Origin: Bacteroidota bacterium
GTDB taxonomy: Bacteria; Bacteroidota; Bacteroidia; Chitinophagales; Chitinophagaceae
Direction of reading: 5' to 3'
Length of the DNA: 64,000 nt
NCBI GenBank assembly: GCA_016868895.1
Contig: VGFK01000002.1
Location: 248,001-312,000, forward strand
A model generated the notes under the pieces. The model searched no databases, was not told the origin of the DNA, and worked only from the letters and a program-made list of their open reading frames with translations. The position numbers were made by a program, and so were the translations under genes. Shown here in pieces: positions 28,187-37,501 of the stretch; the stretch's first letter is position 1; each line of letters opens with the position of its first letter.

Positions 28187-30106
28187 TTACCAATTCAATT
28201 CCAGTTTGTTGTTGGATGGATTTTTATCGGCCATTCGGTGCAGCGGATCAATTTCTACTTTTTTTAACTCCGTTAATTTTCTATCCACTGAAATGGTATA
28301 AGTTGGGTGCGTCCATTTCCAAGGCTCTCCTATAGTCCGTTTTATATTTTTGTCTTCTTGCTCTTTAATTCCAAACATTAAATATTGCGGGGCGTAAGCG
28401 ATTTGCTTCGATTCATCCTTGAAACTGAGCTCCACGTCTATCGGCATGGGCATTGTACCATAGTTTTTTAATCGGATATTGGTCTTGCCATTTTCTTCCC
28501 AAAGACTATCAATCCCGTAATCAATGGTCTTGTTTGTCATTACAAAAAAGTCTTTGTACCAATCCAGTTGAATGCCACTTGTTGTTTCAGCAATGTGCAT
28601 GAAATCATTGAGAGTAGGATGTTTGAATTTCCACTTTCGGTAGTAATTGAGCAGAATGCTGTCGCGAACCGACCCACCCACGATGTATCCCAATTGTTCC
28701 AGGAAGACTTCCCCTTTTGAGTAAGCATTGATGGTGTAGGCCGTATTGGTAGCATAATGATCGGAATGCGTAGTAAGAGGCTCGTTAAACTCAGAATTGG
28801 ACAGAAATTGATAGGAATCAAAAGCATCTTGATGAGGGTTCATGGATTTGAAACCACTTAAGTAGTTCTGAACGTTGGCTTCTGCAAAGCTGGTAAAGCC
28901 TTCATCCATCCAGGCGTAAAGCGACTCATTTGTCCCGAGCATCATCTGGTACCAACTGTGCATCCACTCGTGGATCACGACTCCCACACCAGCATTCTTC
29001 AGCAAGGTTGCCATGGGATATTCCATTCCGCCGTCGCCTCCTTGTATGAACGAATACTGCTTGTAGGGGTACTCCCCGTAGGACCGTTCCATATACGGCA
29101 AAGCGCGGGAAGCCAGTTCCAACACACTATCCCATTCCAATTTTTGTTTTGCGATGAAACTATTCAGTCCAATCGACTGTTTCATTCTGGGAGATAAGTC
29201 ATTGTAGCTCTTGGTCAGTGCAGCCGAATCAATCTTGTAAAACGCATGCAAGACAAGGTCTTTTCTGATTTGCTTGGATATGTGAGTATACTGGGGATCT
29301 GCCGCCCATACAAAATCATGAACATTAGGGGCTTTGAATTTCCAGGTAAGCATCCTGGATGTACTTTTTGAATAGGGGAGCGAACTGTACTTTTCATAAC
29401 CATGACCTATTTCATGTCCGTTTTGGAGGTAACCGGTGCCGGCAACTACATACCGACTGTCAATGGTGATGTTAACATCAAAATCGCCCCAAACACCATA
29501 AAATTCGCGCGCAACATAGGGGGTGGGATGCCATCCTTCTTGATCATATTCGCTGAGCTTGGGATACCATTGCGCCATACTGAATCGCACGCCCTCAGCA
29601 TTGTCGCGCCCACTTCTTCGAATTTGAACGGGAACTTGGGCACTAAAGTCCAATTCGATGGTCGATTTTGATTTGGGCGCAATGGGCTTGGCCAATTCAA
29701 CTTTCAAAATGGTTTCGTATTCTGTAATTTTTTGGGTGATCCCATTGAGTTTGAGCTGGTTGACTTTTTGATATCCTGCTTCTTCGGGTTTCAATTTTGA
29801 AATGCGGTCCCTGACCCGTTGATCCCAGTCGGGCCTGCCCATCACTGTTTTTTTTCCCAGCTGCTGACTGCGCTGATCCATCATGCTGCCCGGCTGAAAA
29901 GCATTCCAGGGTAGATGAAAGAACAATACACGGAGAGAGTCGGGACTGTTGTTCCAATAAACAATTTTCTGTTTGCCACTGAACCTATTGGCTTCCGCGT
30001 CCACTGCTATATCCATGGTGTAGTGAACCCGCTGTTGCCATCGATCCTGCTGAGCGTAAACGTTTAAGGCAACGCTGAACGCAAGTACGAGAGGAATTTT
30101 TTTCAT
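28187..30106 (-). CDS. exported M1 family metallopeptidase
   Basis: 639 aa. A signal peptide (MKKIPLVLAFSVALNVYAQ) is followed by the aminopeptidase-N-like beta domain and a thermolysin-like catalytic domain. The exopeptidase motif GGMEYPM, the zinc motif HEWMHSW (HExxH) and the third ligand in WMDEGFTSFAE are all present, so it is expected to be active. It would trim peptides in the periplasm. The start at 30106 is chosen for the signal peptide; an upstream frame to 30223 overlaps the GH16 gene. Confidence 0.93.
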   Translation of the reverse strand: MKKIPLVLAFSVALNVYAQQDRWQQRVHYTMDIAVDAEANRFSGKQKIVYWNNSPDSLRVLFFHLPWNAFQPGSMMDQRSQQLGKKTVMGRPDWDQRVRDRISKLKPEEAGYQKVNQLKLNGITQKITEYETILKVELAKPIAPKSKSTIELDFSAQVPVQIRRSGRDNAEGVRFSMAQWYPKLSEYDQEGWHPTPYVAREFYGVWGDFDVNITIDSRYVVAGTGYLQNGHEIGHGYEKYSSLPYSKSTSRMLTWKFKAPNVHDFVWAADPQYTHISKQIRKDLVLHAFYKIDSAALTKSYNDLSPRMKQSIGLNSFIAKQKLEWDSVLELASRALPYMERSYGEYPYKQYSFIQGGDGGMEYPMATLLKNAGVGVVIHEWMHSWYQMMLGTNESLYAWMDEGFTSFAEANVQNYLSGFKSMNPHQDAFDSYQFLSNSEFNEPLTTHSDHYATNTAYTINAYSKGEVFLEQLGYIVGGSVRDSILLNYYRKWKFKHPTLNDFMHIAETTSGIQLDWYKDFFVMTNKTIDYGIDSLWEENGKTNIRLKNYGTMPMPIDVELSFKDESKQIAYAPQYLMFGIKEQEDKNIKRTIGEPWKWTHPTYTISVDRKLTELKKVEIDPLHRMADKNPSNNKLELNW

Positions 30107-30119
30107 GAACCTTCTGTTA

Positions 30120-30929
30120 TCAGTTTTTTTGATACACCCGAACATAATCCACCACCATCCGCTGAGGCCAAATTGTGGTGTCGACTCCTTTTGATCCTCC
30201 CCAATTTCCCCCAACCGCAACATTTAAGATGAGATAATGTTTGTTGTTGAATGGCCAGGCCGAATACCCGCTTCCTTCATTGGTATAGGTAAAATAATAC
30301 TGATTGTCCATCCCGATTTTTAAGGTATCCTGGCTCCACTCCAGTTGGTAGGTGTGGAATTCTTCCGAACAGTTGTTGACGTTAATTTGATTGGCTTTTT
30401 GTGTACCAATGGTGTGATTGTATTTAAGCGTATGAATCGTTCCATGCACCCTGCCTTGATCATAGCCTACGTGTTCCATGATATCGATTTCACCATCCTC
30501 GGGCCATTTCAGGGGACGAGTATCGGCTAACATCCAAATGGCCGGCCAGGTCCCCAGTCCTTTGGGCAGTTTGGCCCGAACTTCAATTTTACCATGATTC
30601 CAAGAAGCCCGGTCTCTTGTTACCAGTCGAGCAGAACTGTACTCCTTACCCTCCATCGCCTCGCGAATCGCTTCAATGATCAGGTGACCATTTTCAACTC
30701 GTGCATTTTGCATCCGCTTTGCCGTATAATATTCCAGTTCGTTGTTTCCCCATCCATGTCCCCCTACGTCATAATTCCATTTTCGGTCATCAGGCAATCC
30801 TGTGTATTCGAATTCATCGTTCCAGACTAACTTCCATTGTTGGGACGACTGCTGCCCGATCGCTGTATTATTGGAAAACATCGAAGCAATAAGTACGATG
30901 AAGGCCGGATTTTCGAAAAATTTAAGCAT
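30120..30929 (-). CDS. GH16 family beta-glucanase (laminarinase-like)
   Basis: 269 aa, with a hydrophobic export signal at residues 8-25. The catalytic motif EIDIMEHVG (ExDxxE) is present near residue 145, with WNDEFEYTG and GTWPAIWMLAD upstream, and HTYQLEWSQDTL, FIL-like YLILNVAVGGNWGG downstream. Such enzymes cut beta-1,3 or beta-1,3-1,4-glucans. No SusC/SusD pair is close, so this is a single secreted glucanase rather than part of a polysaccharide utilisation locus. The start at 30929 sets the signal peptide. Confidence 0.93.
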   Translation of the reverse strand: MLKFFENPAFIVLIASMFSNNTAIGQQSSQQWKLVWNDEFEYTGLPDDRKWNYDVGGHGWGNNELEYYTAKRMQNARVENGHLIIEAIREAMEGKEYSSARLVTRDRASWNHGKIEVRAKLPKGLGTWPAIWMLADTRPLKWPEDGEIDIMEHVGYDQGRVHGTIHTLKYNHTIGTQKANQINVNNCSEEFHTYQLEWSQDTLKIGMDNQYYFTYTNEGSGYSAWPFNNKHYLILNVAVGGNWGGSKGVDTTIWPQRMVVDYVRVYQKN

Positions 30930-30971
30930 ACGCTCCTGAATTTGTCCCCAATATATAAAAAGCCATAGTTT

Positions 30972-31003
30972 TTTGGTGGGATTGTTTGGGAGGATTACTT
31001 TTG
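30972..31003 (+). promoter_or_regulatory. promoter of the his operon
   Basis: TTTG (30972-30975), 20 bases, then TACTTTTG (30996-31003) match both Bacteroidetes promoter boxes. The start of transcription would be about 31007-31010, at or next to the ATG of the leader peptide (31008), so the leader may be translated as a leaderless mRNA. Confidence 0.68.
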
Positions 31004-31007
31004 CATC

Positions 31008-31052
31008 ATGTTCATCAGTCGCCACCACCACCATTCCTTGCCGAAGAGGTAG
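31008..31052 (+). CDS. hisL: his operon leader peptide
   Basis: A 14-codon ORF reading MFISRHHHHSLPKR and ending with TAG. Four consecutive His codons (31023-31034) stand between the his promoter and a terminator-like hairpin, 70 bases before hisG. This is the classic layout of translation-coupled attenuation: a ribosome stalled at the His codons for lack of charged tRNA-His leaves the downstream region free to form the antiterminator. Confidence 0.78.
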   Translation: MFISRHHHHSLPKR

Positions 31053-31107
31053 GCCTGTGTGCGTGTAAACATAGTGTGGGCTTACCAGTGGTAAGCCCAT
31101 TTTTTTT
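31048..31107 (+). promoter_or_regulatory. his attenuator: terminator and antiterminator
   Basis: The terminator is a perfect 10-bp stem, TGGGCTTACC (31077-31086) with GGTAAGCCCA (31090-31099), loop AGT, then eight T (31100-31107). The segment GGTAGGCC (31048-31055), which overlaps the leader stop codon, can instead pair with GGCTTACC (31079-31086) over eight positions with one G-U. A ribosome at the stop would cover this segment and let the terminator form; a ribosome stalled on the His codons would not. Confidence 0.75.
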
Positions 31108-31121
31108 AACTCAATTGAACA

Positions 31122-31985
31122 ATGATGCAAGAAATACTTAAAATAGCCATTCAGAAGTCCGGTCGACTCTACGACGATTCAGTTCAACTCCTTCGCGAAT
31201 GCGGAATTGACCTTCGTAATGTAAAAGACCGGTTGCGAACGGTTTCTGAGAATTTTCCCATTGAGGTGTTTTTCTTGCGCGACGATGATATTCCAGAATA
31301 CGTGGAAGATGGGGTAGCAGATGTGGGTATCGTCGGTCAAAACGTACTACTGGAAAAAGGCCGGTCCATTCGAGAAGTAGAAGCCCTGGGTTTTGGGAAA
31401 TGCAGACTTTCCCTTGCCGTGCCGAAATCATTTGATTACCAGAATCTTCAATCTCTTCAGGGAAAAAGAATTGCAACCAGCTATCCCAAAATCCTGGGAA
31501 CATACCTGAAAAAAAACGCCATTGAAGCGTCTATCCATGAAATCAGTGGATCCGTCGAGATTGCACCCGGAATAGGACTAGCCGATGCTGCTGCCGATTT
31601 GGTCAGCAGCGGCGGGACACTCTTCATGAATGGATTGAAAGAAGTAGAAGTCATCCTTGATTCACAGGCAGTACTGGTAGCCGGAAACACCATTGGAAAC
31701 GAAAAACAGGACATTCTAAACAAATTACTGTTTCGCATTCGCTCCGTTCGGAAAGCAAAAAAGTCCAAATACGTGTTGATGAATGTTCCCAACGGACAAC
31801 TTCAGGATGTTTTACAATTACTGCCTGGGATGAGAAGTCCGACCGTCCTGCCTCTCGCTGAAACCGGCTGGAGCAGCGTTCACAGTGTATTGGATGAAGA
31901 TGAATTCTGGATTCGCATTGAACAGCTGAAAGCTGCGGGCGCGGAAGGAATCTTGGTTGTTCCCATTGAAAAACTCATACTCTAA
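31122..31985 (+). CDS. hisG: ATP phosphoribosyltransferase, long form
   Basis: 287 aa. It starts histidine synthesis by joining ATP and PRPP. The two catalytic lobes include LKIAIQKSGRLYDDSVQLL, DVGIVGQNVLLE and the PRPP-binding loop SGSVEIAPGIGLADAAADLVSSGGTL. Residues after about 210 form the ACT-like regulatory domain (KYVLMNVPNGQLQDVLQLLPGM), so this is the hexameric form that is feedback-inhibited by histidine and needs no HisZ. It is the first gene of hisGDCB. Confidence 0.97.
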   Translation: MMQEILKIAIQKSGRLYDDSVQLLRECGIDLRNVKDRLRTVSENFPIEVFFLRDDDIPEYVEDGVADVGIVGQNVLLEKGRSIREVEALGFGKCRLSLAVPKSFDYQNLQSLQGKRIATSYPKILGTYLKKNAIEASIHEISGSVEIAPGIGLADAAADLVSSGGTLFMNGLKEVEVILDSQAVLVAGNTIGNEKQDILNKLLFRIRSVRKAKKSKYVLMNVPNGQLQDVLQLLPGMRSPTVLPLAETGWSSVHSVLDEDEFWIRIEQLKAAGAEGILVVPIEKLIL

Positions 31986-31991
31986 TTCGTC

Positions 31992-33272
31992 ATGAACATC
32001 TTTGAATTTCCTGAAAAATCGCAATGGGAGTCCTTGACTGCTCGACCTGTATTGGATGACCGAAAGTTGCTCAACGATGTTGATAAACTTGTCAAAGGGG
32101 TCAAAAACAAAGGCGATCGATGGGTCAAAAAACTTTCTAAACAATTTGATGGGTACGCACCCCGCCAGCTTCGCGTCTCGGAACAGGTAATCCGAAGTGC
32201 TGCAAAAAAAGTATCCCCGGATCTCAAAGCCGCCATCGACCTTGCATACAACACTATTCATCACTTTCACTCGGAACAAGTTGATTCAAAAAAAGTCATT
32301 GAAACCGTTCCTGGTTTGTGCTGCTGGCGACGAAGCACACCCATTGATCGGGTAGGCTTGTATATTCCCGGCGGAACCGCTCCACTATTTTCAACTGTAT
32401 TGATGTTGGGAATTCCTGCAGTTATCGCAGGATGTTCCGAAGTAGTGATCTGTACCCCCACCGGAAAAGACGGGAGCATTCATCCTGCTGTTCTTTATTG
32501 TGCACTCAAGGTTGGTATCAAGGAAGTGTATGCATGTGGTGGAGCACAGGCCATTGCTGCGATGGCTTACGGAACAGATTCGATAAAAAAAGCAGATAAG
32601 ATTTTTGGTCCGGGTAACCAGTATGTGACTGCGGCAAAGCGATTGGTTCAACTCGATGGGGTAGCAATTGATATGCCTGCCGGACCAAGTGAGGTGTGTG
32701 TTGTAGCCGACAACAGCGCTTCTCCTCAATTTGTGGCAGCTGATTTGCTTTCGCAGGCAGAACATGGTCCCGATTCACAAGTACTGCTGATAACCGACAG
32801 CCGGTTGTTGCTTACTCAAACCCTGACTGAAATTGATCGGCAATTGGCTCATCTTCCCCGAAAAGACATCGCTCTTCAGGCGATTCAAAACAGTCGCGCA
32901 ATTTTAGTAGAAAATATGACTGTGGCGATTGAGCTATCCAATTCCTATGCTCCTGAGCATTTGATTATTGCATCAGAGGATGCTGTTTCGTTGGAACCGC
33001 TGGTTAACAATGCCGGTTCGGTATTCCTGGGAAACTATGCGCCGGAAAGTGCCGGTGATTATGCCAGTGGAACCAATCACACCTTGCCCACCAACGGAAA
33101 TGCGCGGGCCATGGCAGGTGTCAGCGTAGACAGTTTTGTTAAGAAAATGACCGTACAATCGATCACGCGCCAGGGTTTAGAGCAAATTGGTGCGGCTGTA
33201 ATGAGCATGGCCCGCGCGGAAGGATTGGAAGGTCATGCACAGGCTATAGAAGTGAGACTTAAAAACCAATAA
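31992..33272 (+). CDS. hisD: histidinol dehydrogenase
   Basis: 426 aa. It carries out the last two oxidations to histidine with NAD. Marks are RVGLYIPGGTAPLFSTVLM, AYGTDSIKKADKIFGPGNQYVTAAKR, IDMPAGPSEVCVVAD, and the zinc ligands in LLSQAEHGPDSQ and EGLEGHAQA. It follows hisG by six bases, and hisC begins directly after its stop codon. Confidence 0.97.
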   Translation: MNIFEFPEKSQWESLTARPVLDDRKLLNDVDKLVKGVKNKGDRWVKKLSKQFDGYAPRQLRVSEQVIRSAAKKVSPDLKAAIDLAYNTIHHFHSEQVDSKKVIETVPGLCCWRRSTPIDRVGLYIPGGTAPLFSTVLMLGIPAVIAGCSEVVICTPTGKDGSIHPAVLYCALKVGIKEVYACGGAQAIAAMAYGTDSIKKADKIFGPGNQYVTAAKRLVQLDGVAIDMPAGPSEVCVVADNSASPQFVAADLLSQAEHGPDSQVLLITDSRLLLTQTLTEIDRQLAHLPRKDIALQAIQNSRAILVENMTVAIELSNSYAPEHLIIASEDAVSLEPLVNNAGSVFLGNYAPESAGDYASGTNHTLPTNGNARAMAGVSVDSFVKKMTVQSITRQGLEQIGAAVMSMARAEGLEGHAQAIEVRLKNQ

Positions 33273-34325
33273 ATGTTCAACCTCGAAAACCTTGTCCGAC
33301 CGAATATCAAAAGCCTGGTGCCGTATTCCACTGCGCGGGATGAGTTCAAAGGATCGGCGCGCATCTTCATGGATGCAAACGAAAATGCATTGGGTTCTCC
33401 CTCCACTCAATGGTACAACCGGTATCCGGATCCGCATCATACAAGAATCAAGCAGAAGATCAGCGCCATCAAAAACGTTCCTGCATCCAACATTTTTATC
33501 GGAAACGGCAGCGATGAAGTAATTGATCTTTTATACCGCGTGTTTTGTGAACCCGGTAAAGATGAGGTGGTAATTTTTCCTCCGACCTATGGCATGTATG
33601 AAGTTTCTGCACGCGTGAACGATGTACACGTGATAAAGGTTCCCTTGATGGCTGACTTCCAGCTTGATCTTCGAAGGTTGGAGCAGGCAATAACACGGAT
33701 AACCAAAATGATGTGGATTTGTTCACCCAATAATCCAACTGGAAATACAATTGATCGGGTTGACATCGAAATGCTGCTCAATAATTTTGATGGAATAGTG
33801 GTGATGGATGAAGCATACATCAATTTTTCACGCCAGCGATCTTTTCTTAGTGAATTGTCTGAATATCCCAACCTGGTCATCATGCAAACACTCAGTAAAG
33901 CATGGGGCTTGGCGGGCATTCGCCTGGGCATGGCTTTTGCCTCTCAACCGATCATCGAATACCTGAATAAAACAAAGCCCCCCTACAATATCAGTCAGCC
34001 TGTTCAGGATATTGCACTAAAAGCCTTGGAAGAAGTTGGTCAGGTCAATGAAATGATCGTTGAGCTGGTGAAGTACCGAATGGAGCTGGAACAATCCCTA
34101 CTGGCTTTATCCTGTGTGGAGCATGTGTATCCTTCGGATGCCAATTTCCTTCTGGTGAAATGCAGGCAAGCCCATCAATTGTATGTGCATTTGGTTGATA
34201 ACGGAATTGTAGTGAGAGACAGAAGTAAAGTGATATTGTGCAACGACTGTCTCCGTATTACCGTTGGTACCCAAAACGAAAATCAAGCACTTATTTCCGC
34301 CATGAACACTTTTCAATCTCAGTAG
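33273..34325 (+). CDS. hisC: histidinol-phosphate aminotransferase
   Basis: 350 aa, PLP-dependent class II aminotransferase. It converts imidazole acetol phosphate to histidinol phosphate. Marks are FMDANENALGSP, IFIGNGSDEVIDLLYRVF, FPPTYGMYEV, WICSPNNPTGN, VVMDEAYINF and TLSKAWGLAGIRLGMAF with the PLP Lys. It is located between hisD and hisB with no real gap. Confidence 0.96.
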   Translation: MFNLENLVRPNIKSLVPYSTARDEFKGSARIFMDANENALGSPSTQWYNRYPDPHHTRIKQKISAIKNVPASNIFIGNGSDEVIDLLYRVFCEPGKDEVVIFPPTYGMYEVSARVNDVHVIKVPLMADFQLDLRRLEQAITRITKMMWICSPNNPTGNTIDRVDIEMLLNNFDGIVVMDEAYINFSRQRSFLSELSEYPNLVIMQTLSKAWGLAGIRLGMAFASQPIIEYLNKTKPPYNISQPVQDIALKALEEVGQVNEMIVELVKYRMELEQSLLALSCVEHVYPSDANFLLVKCRQAHQLYVHLVDNGIVVRDRSKVILCNDCLRITVGTQNENQALISAMNTFQSQ

Positions 34326-34326
34326 C

Positions 34327-35466
34327 ATGAAGAAAGTATTATTCATTGATCGGGATGGTACGCTCATTCAAGAGGCGCCTCCTACGTTTCAAATAGACCG
34401 ACTGGAAAAGCTTCGTTTTTATCCCGGTGCAATTCAAGGGATGGCAAGGATTTCCAGAGAATTCGATTTTGAGCTTGTAATGGTATCCAACCAGGATGGC
34501 TTGGGAACGCCGTCGTTCCCTACTCATGATTTTCAACCCATTCACGATCATATCCTTCAAACATTTGAAGGAGAAGGTGTCCGTTTCGATGAAGTACTCA
34601 TCGATCCGAGCTTACCAGCTGAGCGGTCGCCCAACCGAAAGCCGGGCATTGGTATGCTGAAGAAATACCTGGATGCATCTATGTATGATATAGCTGGATC
34701 GTATGTGATCGGCGATCGCCACACGGATATACAGCTGGCAGCAAATCTTGGCTGCTCATGCATTGTGGTGAACAATTCTCAAGGGGTAGGCGTCATTGCA
34801 ATCGATCAGCTGGAGAAGCAACTGCAGGATGCAGTGGTTTTGGTTACCACCTCCTGGGAAGATATACACCTCTTTTTAAAGAACGGACTGCGAAAAGTCG
34901 ACCACCAACGAACCACCAACGAAACAGAAGTGTCGATTCAGTTGAATGTGGACGGGGAAGGGAAGTCGCAGATCTCCACCGGCTTGAACTTTTTGGATCA
35001 CATGCTGGATCAGCTGGCGCGGCATGGCAAAATTGATATATCCATCGCGGTCAAAGGCGATTTGCACGTGGATGAACACCATACCATCGAAGACACAGGC
35101 ATCGCCCTAGGGGAAGCATTTGCAAAAGGGTTGACGGATAAGCGGGGAATGGAACGGTACGGGTTCGCACTTCCCATGGATGATGCTGCTGCTCAGGTAC
35201 TGATCGACTTTGGAGGACGAAACTGGATTGTGTGGGATGCTGAATTCAAGCGGGAGAAAATAGGAGACGTGCCCACCGAAATGTTTTTTCATTTTTTTAA
35301 ATCTTTTTCGGATGCTGCTAAATGCAACCTGAATATTTCCAGCACAGGCGATAACGAGCACCACAAAATTGAATCCATATTTAAGGCCTTTGCCAAAGCC
35401 ATTCGCATGGCTATTCGAAAAGACCCTTGGTCGGATGCGCTCCCCACCACAAAAGGAGTGTTGTAA
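34327..35466 (+). CDS. hisB: bifunctional histidinol phosphatase / imidazoleglycerol-phosphate dehydratase
   Basis: 379 aa. Residues 1-165 are a HAD phosphatase (LFIDRDGTLIQEAPP with DxDxT, VMVSNQDGLGT, YVIGDRHTDIQLAANLG). Residues from about 185 are the dehydratase with DEHHTIEDTGIALGEAF and DNEHHKIESIFKAFAKA, whose His/Glu bind Mn. The fusion is known from enterobacteria and many Bacteroidetes. It ends the his block here; hisH, A, F and I are not in the window. Confidence 0.97.
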   Translation: MKKVLFIDRDGTLIQEAPPTFQIDRLEKLRFYPGAIQGMARISREFDFELVMVSNQDGLGTPSFPTHDFQPIHDHILQTFEGEGVRFDEVLIDPSLPAERSPNRKPGIGMLKKYLDASMYDIAGSYVIGDRHTDIQLAANLGCSCIVVNNSQGVGVIAIDQLEKQLQDAVVLVTTSWEDIHLFLKNGLRKVDHQRTTNETEVSIQLNVDGEGKSQISTGLNFLDHMLDQLARHGKIDISIAVKGDLHVDEHHTIEDTGIALGEAFAKGLTDKRGMERYGFALPMDDAAAQVLIDFGGRNWIVWDAEFKREKIGDVPTEMFFHFFKSFSDAAKCNLNISSTGDNEHHKIESIFKAFAKAIRMAIRKDPWSDALPTTKGVL

Positions 35467-35470
35467 ATGA

Positions 35471-35494
35471 AAACCCGGCGGAAGCGCCGGGTTT
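35471..35494 (+). terminator. hairpin terminator after hisB
   Basis: A 10-bp GC-rich stem, AAACCCGGCG with CGCCGGGTTT, and a GAAG loop begin five bases after the hisB stop. The T-tail is short (GTTTAATCT), so it may also act as a 3' end stabiliser. Confidence 0.7.
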
Positions 35495-35729
35495 AATCTC
35501 TTGTCTAAAGCCTTTGGTTAATGATAGGATGTTAGGTGGATTTTCTACGGGATAGTGGATTGGGCTTTAGGACAGTTGGATTTTCAAAGGATAATTGTCA
35601 TATTGACAACACAAAACTATATCCGAATCCTTTTCTGCACAAGAGCAAAAGAACTTGATTTTAGAACTTCAGTATATACGTTGGGGAGCGTTAATGTCCT
35701 ATACTGCCAATACCTATTTTTACGCAATC
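35495..35729. other. intergenic stretch without a recognised gene
   Basis: The 235 bases between the his terminator and the stop of the converging cystathionine beta-synthase gene contain no convincing ORF or RNA. A short inverted repeat, TTGTCA-TAT-TGACAA (35595-35609), could be an operator or part of a hairpin, but nothing supports a function. Confidence 0.4.
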
Positions 35730-37091
35730 TTATTTTGCCAATGATTGGAGAATATCGTATTTGGTAACAATGTGCAGCACCCCACTTTCGTCTTTGGCCA
35801 ACACTGCACCGGAGTCTTTTCTGAACATGCTGGTTATTTTTTCTAGAGGAGTATTGAAATCCACAAGGGGGTAGGGAGGTTCAATGACGTGCGCAACGTG
35901 TTGTTCCTTGATATCTGGATTCGAAAACATTTTTTGAAACAAACCATTCTCGCTGATGGATCCCACAATGCGGTCTTCTTCGATTACCGGCACATGTTCG
36001 ATTTCATATTTTCTCATCAGGTTTACAGCATCTGAAATGGGCTGATCCGACCGAACACTGATGAGTCGTTGTTTAGCACCTCGGGCAGAAACAATATCGC
36101 GGAAGGATTTCACTTCTAAAAATCCGCGTTCCATCATCCATTGGTCGTTATAAATCTTGGCCACATAGCGACTTCCATGATCATGGAAAATACACACCAC
36201 CAGGTCGTCTTTTTTCAACCTGGATTTTAATTGAGCCAGTCCCTGAAAGCAACTGCCTGCGCTGTACCCGCAAAATAAACCTTCCTCTTTCGCAATTCTT
36301 CTTGCCATGACGGCTCCGTCTTTATCGGTTACCTGTTCAAAATGGTCGATGACCGACATGTTATAGTTTTCGGGTACAAAGTCCTCTCCAAATCCTTCTG
36401 ATATATACGGGTGAACCTTGTCCATATCGATTTCACCTGTCTTGAAATAGTGGGTCAGCAGAGAGCCATACACATCGATTGCCCACACTTGTATCGTTGG
36501 ATTTTTTTCTTTGAGAAACATCGCAGTGCCAGAAATGGTGCCTCCGGTTCCGGCCGTGCAGACCAGGTGCGTAATTTTGCCTTCTGTTTGTTCCCAGAGT
36601 TCCGGACCTGTTGTTTCATAATGCGCCAATCGATTGGCGAGGTTATCGTATTGATTGGCATGAAATGAGTTGGGGATTTCTTTTGCTAATCGACGCGCCA
36701 CCGAGTAATAACTTCTGGGGTCTTCGGGTTCAACATTTGTGGGACATACAATCACTTCCGCTCCAACCGCTTTTAGGATATCTATTTTCTCTTTTGATTG
36801 TTTGTCTGTAGTGGTAAAGATGCACTTGTATCCTTTTACAATGGCAGCAAGTGCAAGTCCCATTCCCGTATTGCCCGAAGTGCATTCAATAATGGTTCCT
36901 CCCGGCTTGAGTCTTCCTTCCTGCTCTGCCACCTCAACCATTTTGATCGCCATGCGGTCTTTGATCGAATTTCCCGGATTAAAATAATCGACCTTTGCCA
37001 GAACTTCACACGGAAATCCGGAAGTAATCTTATTCAATCGTATCAAGGGAGTATTCCCAATGGTCTCCAGGATGTTGTTCTTGATCTTCAT
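35730..37091 (-). CDS. cystathionine beta-synthase with tandem CBS domains
   Basis: 453 aa. The N-terminal part is a fold-type II PLP enzyme (NTPLIRLNKIT, NPGNSIKDRMA with the PLP Lys, ECTSGNTGMGLALA, GTGGTISGTAMFL). The C-terminal 120 residues form two CBS domains (SDQPISDAVNLMRKYEIEHVPVIEE and NTPLEKITSMFRKDSGAVLA). This order is the regulated cystathionine beta-synthase rather than plain cysteine synthase, which lacks CBS domains. It makes cystathionine from serine and homocysteine. A TAGCTTTG -7 box lies at 37111-37118 (minus strand). Confidence 0.9.
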   Translation of the reverse strand: MKIKNNILETIGNTPLIRLNKITSGFPCEVLAKVDYFNPGNSIKDRMAIKMVEVAEQEGRLKPGGTIIECTSGNTGMGLALAAIVKGYKCIFTTTDKQSKEKIDILKAVGAEVIVCPTNVEPEDPRSYYSVARRLAKEIPNSFHANQYDNLANRLAHYETTGPELWEQTEGKITHLVCTAGTGGTISGTAMFLKEKNPTIQVWAIDVYGSLLTHYFKTGEIDMDKVHPYISEGFGEDFVPENYNMSVIDHFEQVTDKDGAVMARRIAKEEGLFCGYSAGSCFQGLAQLKSRLKKDDLVVCIFHDHGSRYVAKIYNDQWMMERGFLEVKSFRDIVSARGAKQRLISVRSDQPISDAVNLMRKYEIEHVPVIEEDRIVGSISENGLFQKMFSNPDIKEQHVAHVIEPPYPLVDFNTPLEKITSMFRKDSGAVLAKDESGVLHIVTKYDILQSLAK

Positions 37092-37126
37092 CTTTGTCCA
37101 GATACTGGGACAAAGCTAAAATAATT

Positions 37127-37360
37127 TCATCCCTTATTTGAAACGTTTTTTTCCGGTGTCTCTACCTCAAAACTCAGGTTTCCGGTAATCCGGTATTCTT
37201 TGATCGCATTTTTTGCATCCACCACCACACTGTGTTCTTTGATGTACAGGGATCGGATGTTTTTCAATGTTTTGGAAGCTTCAAAAATGGCATGTTGTGC
37301 AGCATCTTCCCAGCTTTTAGTAGAGCTGCTCATGATCTCAATTACTTTGATGATCGACAT
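37127..37360 (-). CDS. dodecin family flavin-binding protein
   Basis: 77 aa. The segment SIIKVIEIMSSSTKSWEDAAQ, then KTLKNIRSLYIKEHSVVVDAKNAIKEYRITGNLSFEVE, matches dodecin: one helix packed on a three-stranded sheet that forms a dodecamer storing flavin. Typical dodecins use a Trp to stack on flavin; here the Trp is in SSTKSWEDA. ATG 37360 gives the normal N-terminus; the frame extends upstream to 37396. It lies upstream of the synthase gene on the same strand, 35 bases away. Confidence 0.88.
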   Translation of the reverse strand: MSIIKVIEIMSSSTKSWEDAAQHAIFEASKTLKNIRSLYIKEHSVVVDAKNAIKEYRITGNLSFEVETPEKNVSNKG

Positions 37361-37501
37361 ATTTTTTGATTGCAAACTAACAGCTCGGTACTTCAATACA
37401 CATGATGAAATCAGGAAGCATTCCTGCTTTTAGTTGGCAATGGCCATGATGCATGTTATTGCACCTACAGCCTATCCATCCATTTGTTTACCAAAATTTT
37501 C

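Noticed and set aside
35555-35767. 70-aa plus-strand ORF after the his terminator
   Set aside because: No domain, poor composition, and it overlaps the end of the cystathionine beta-synthase gene.
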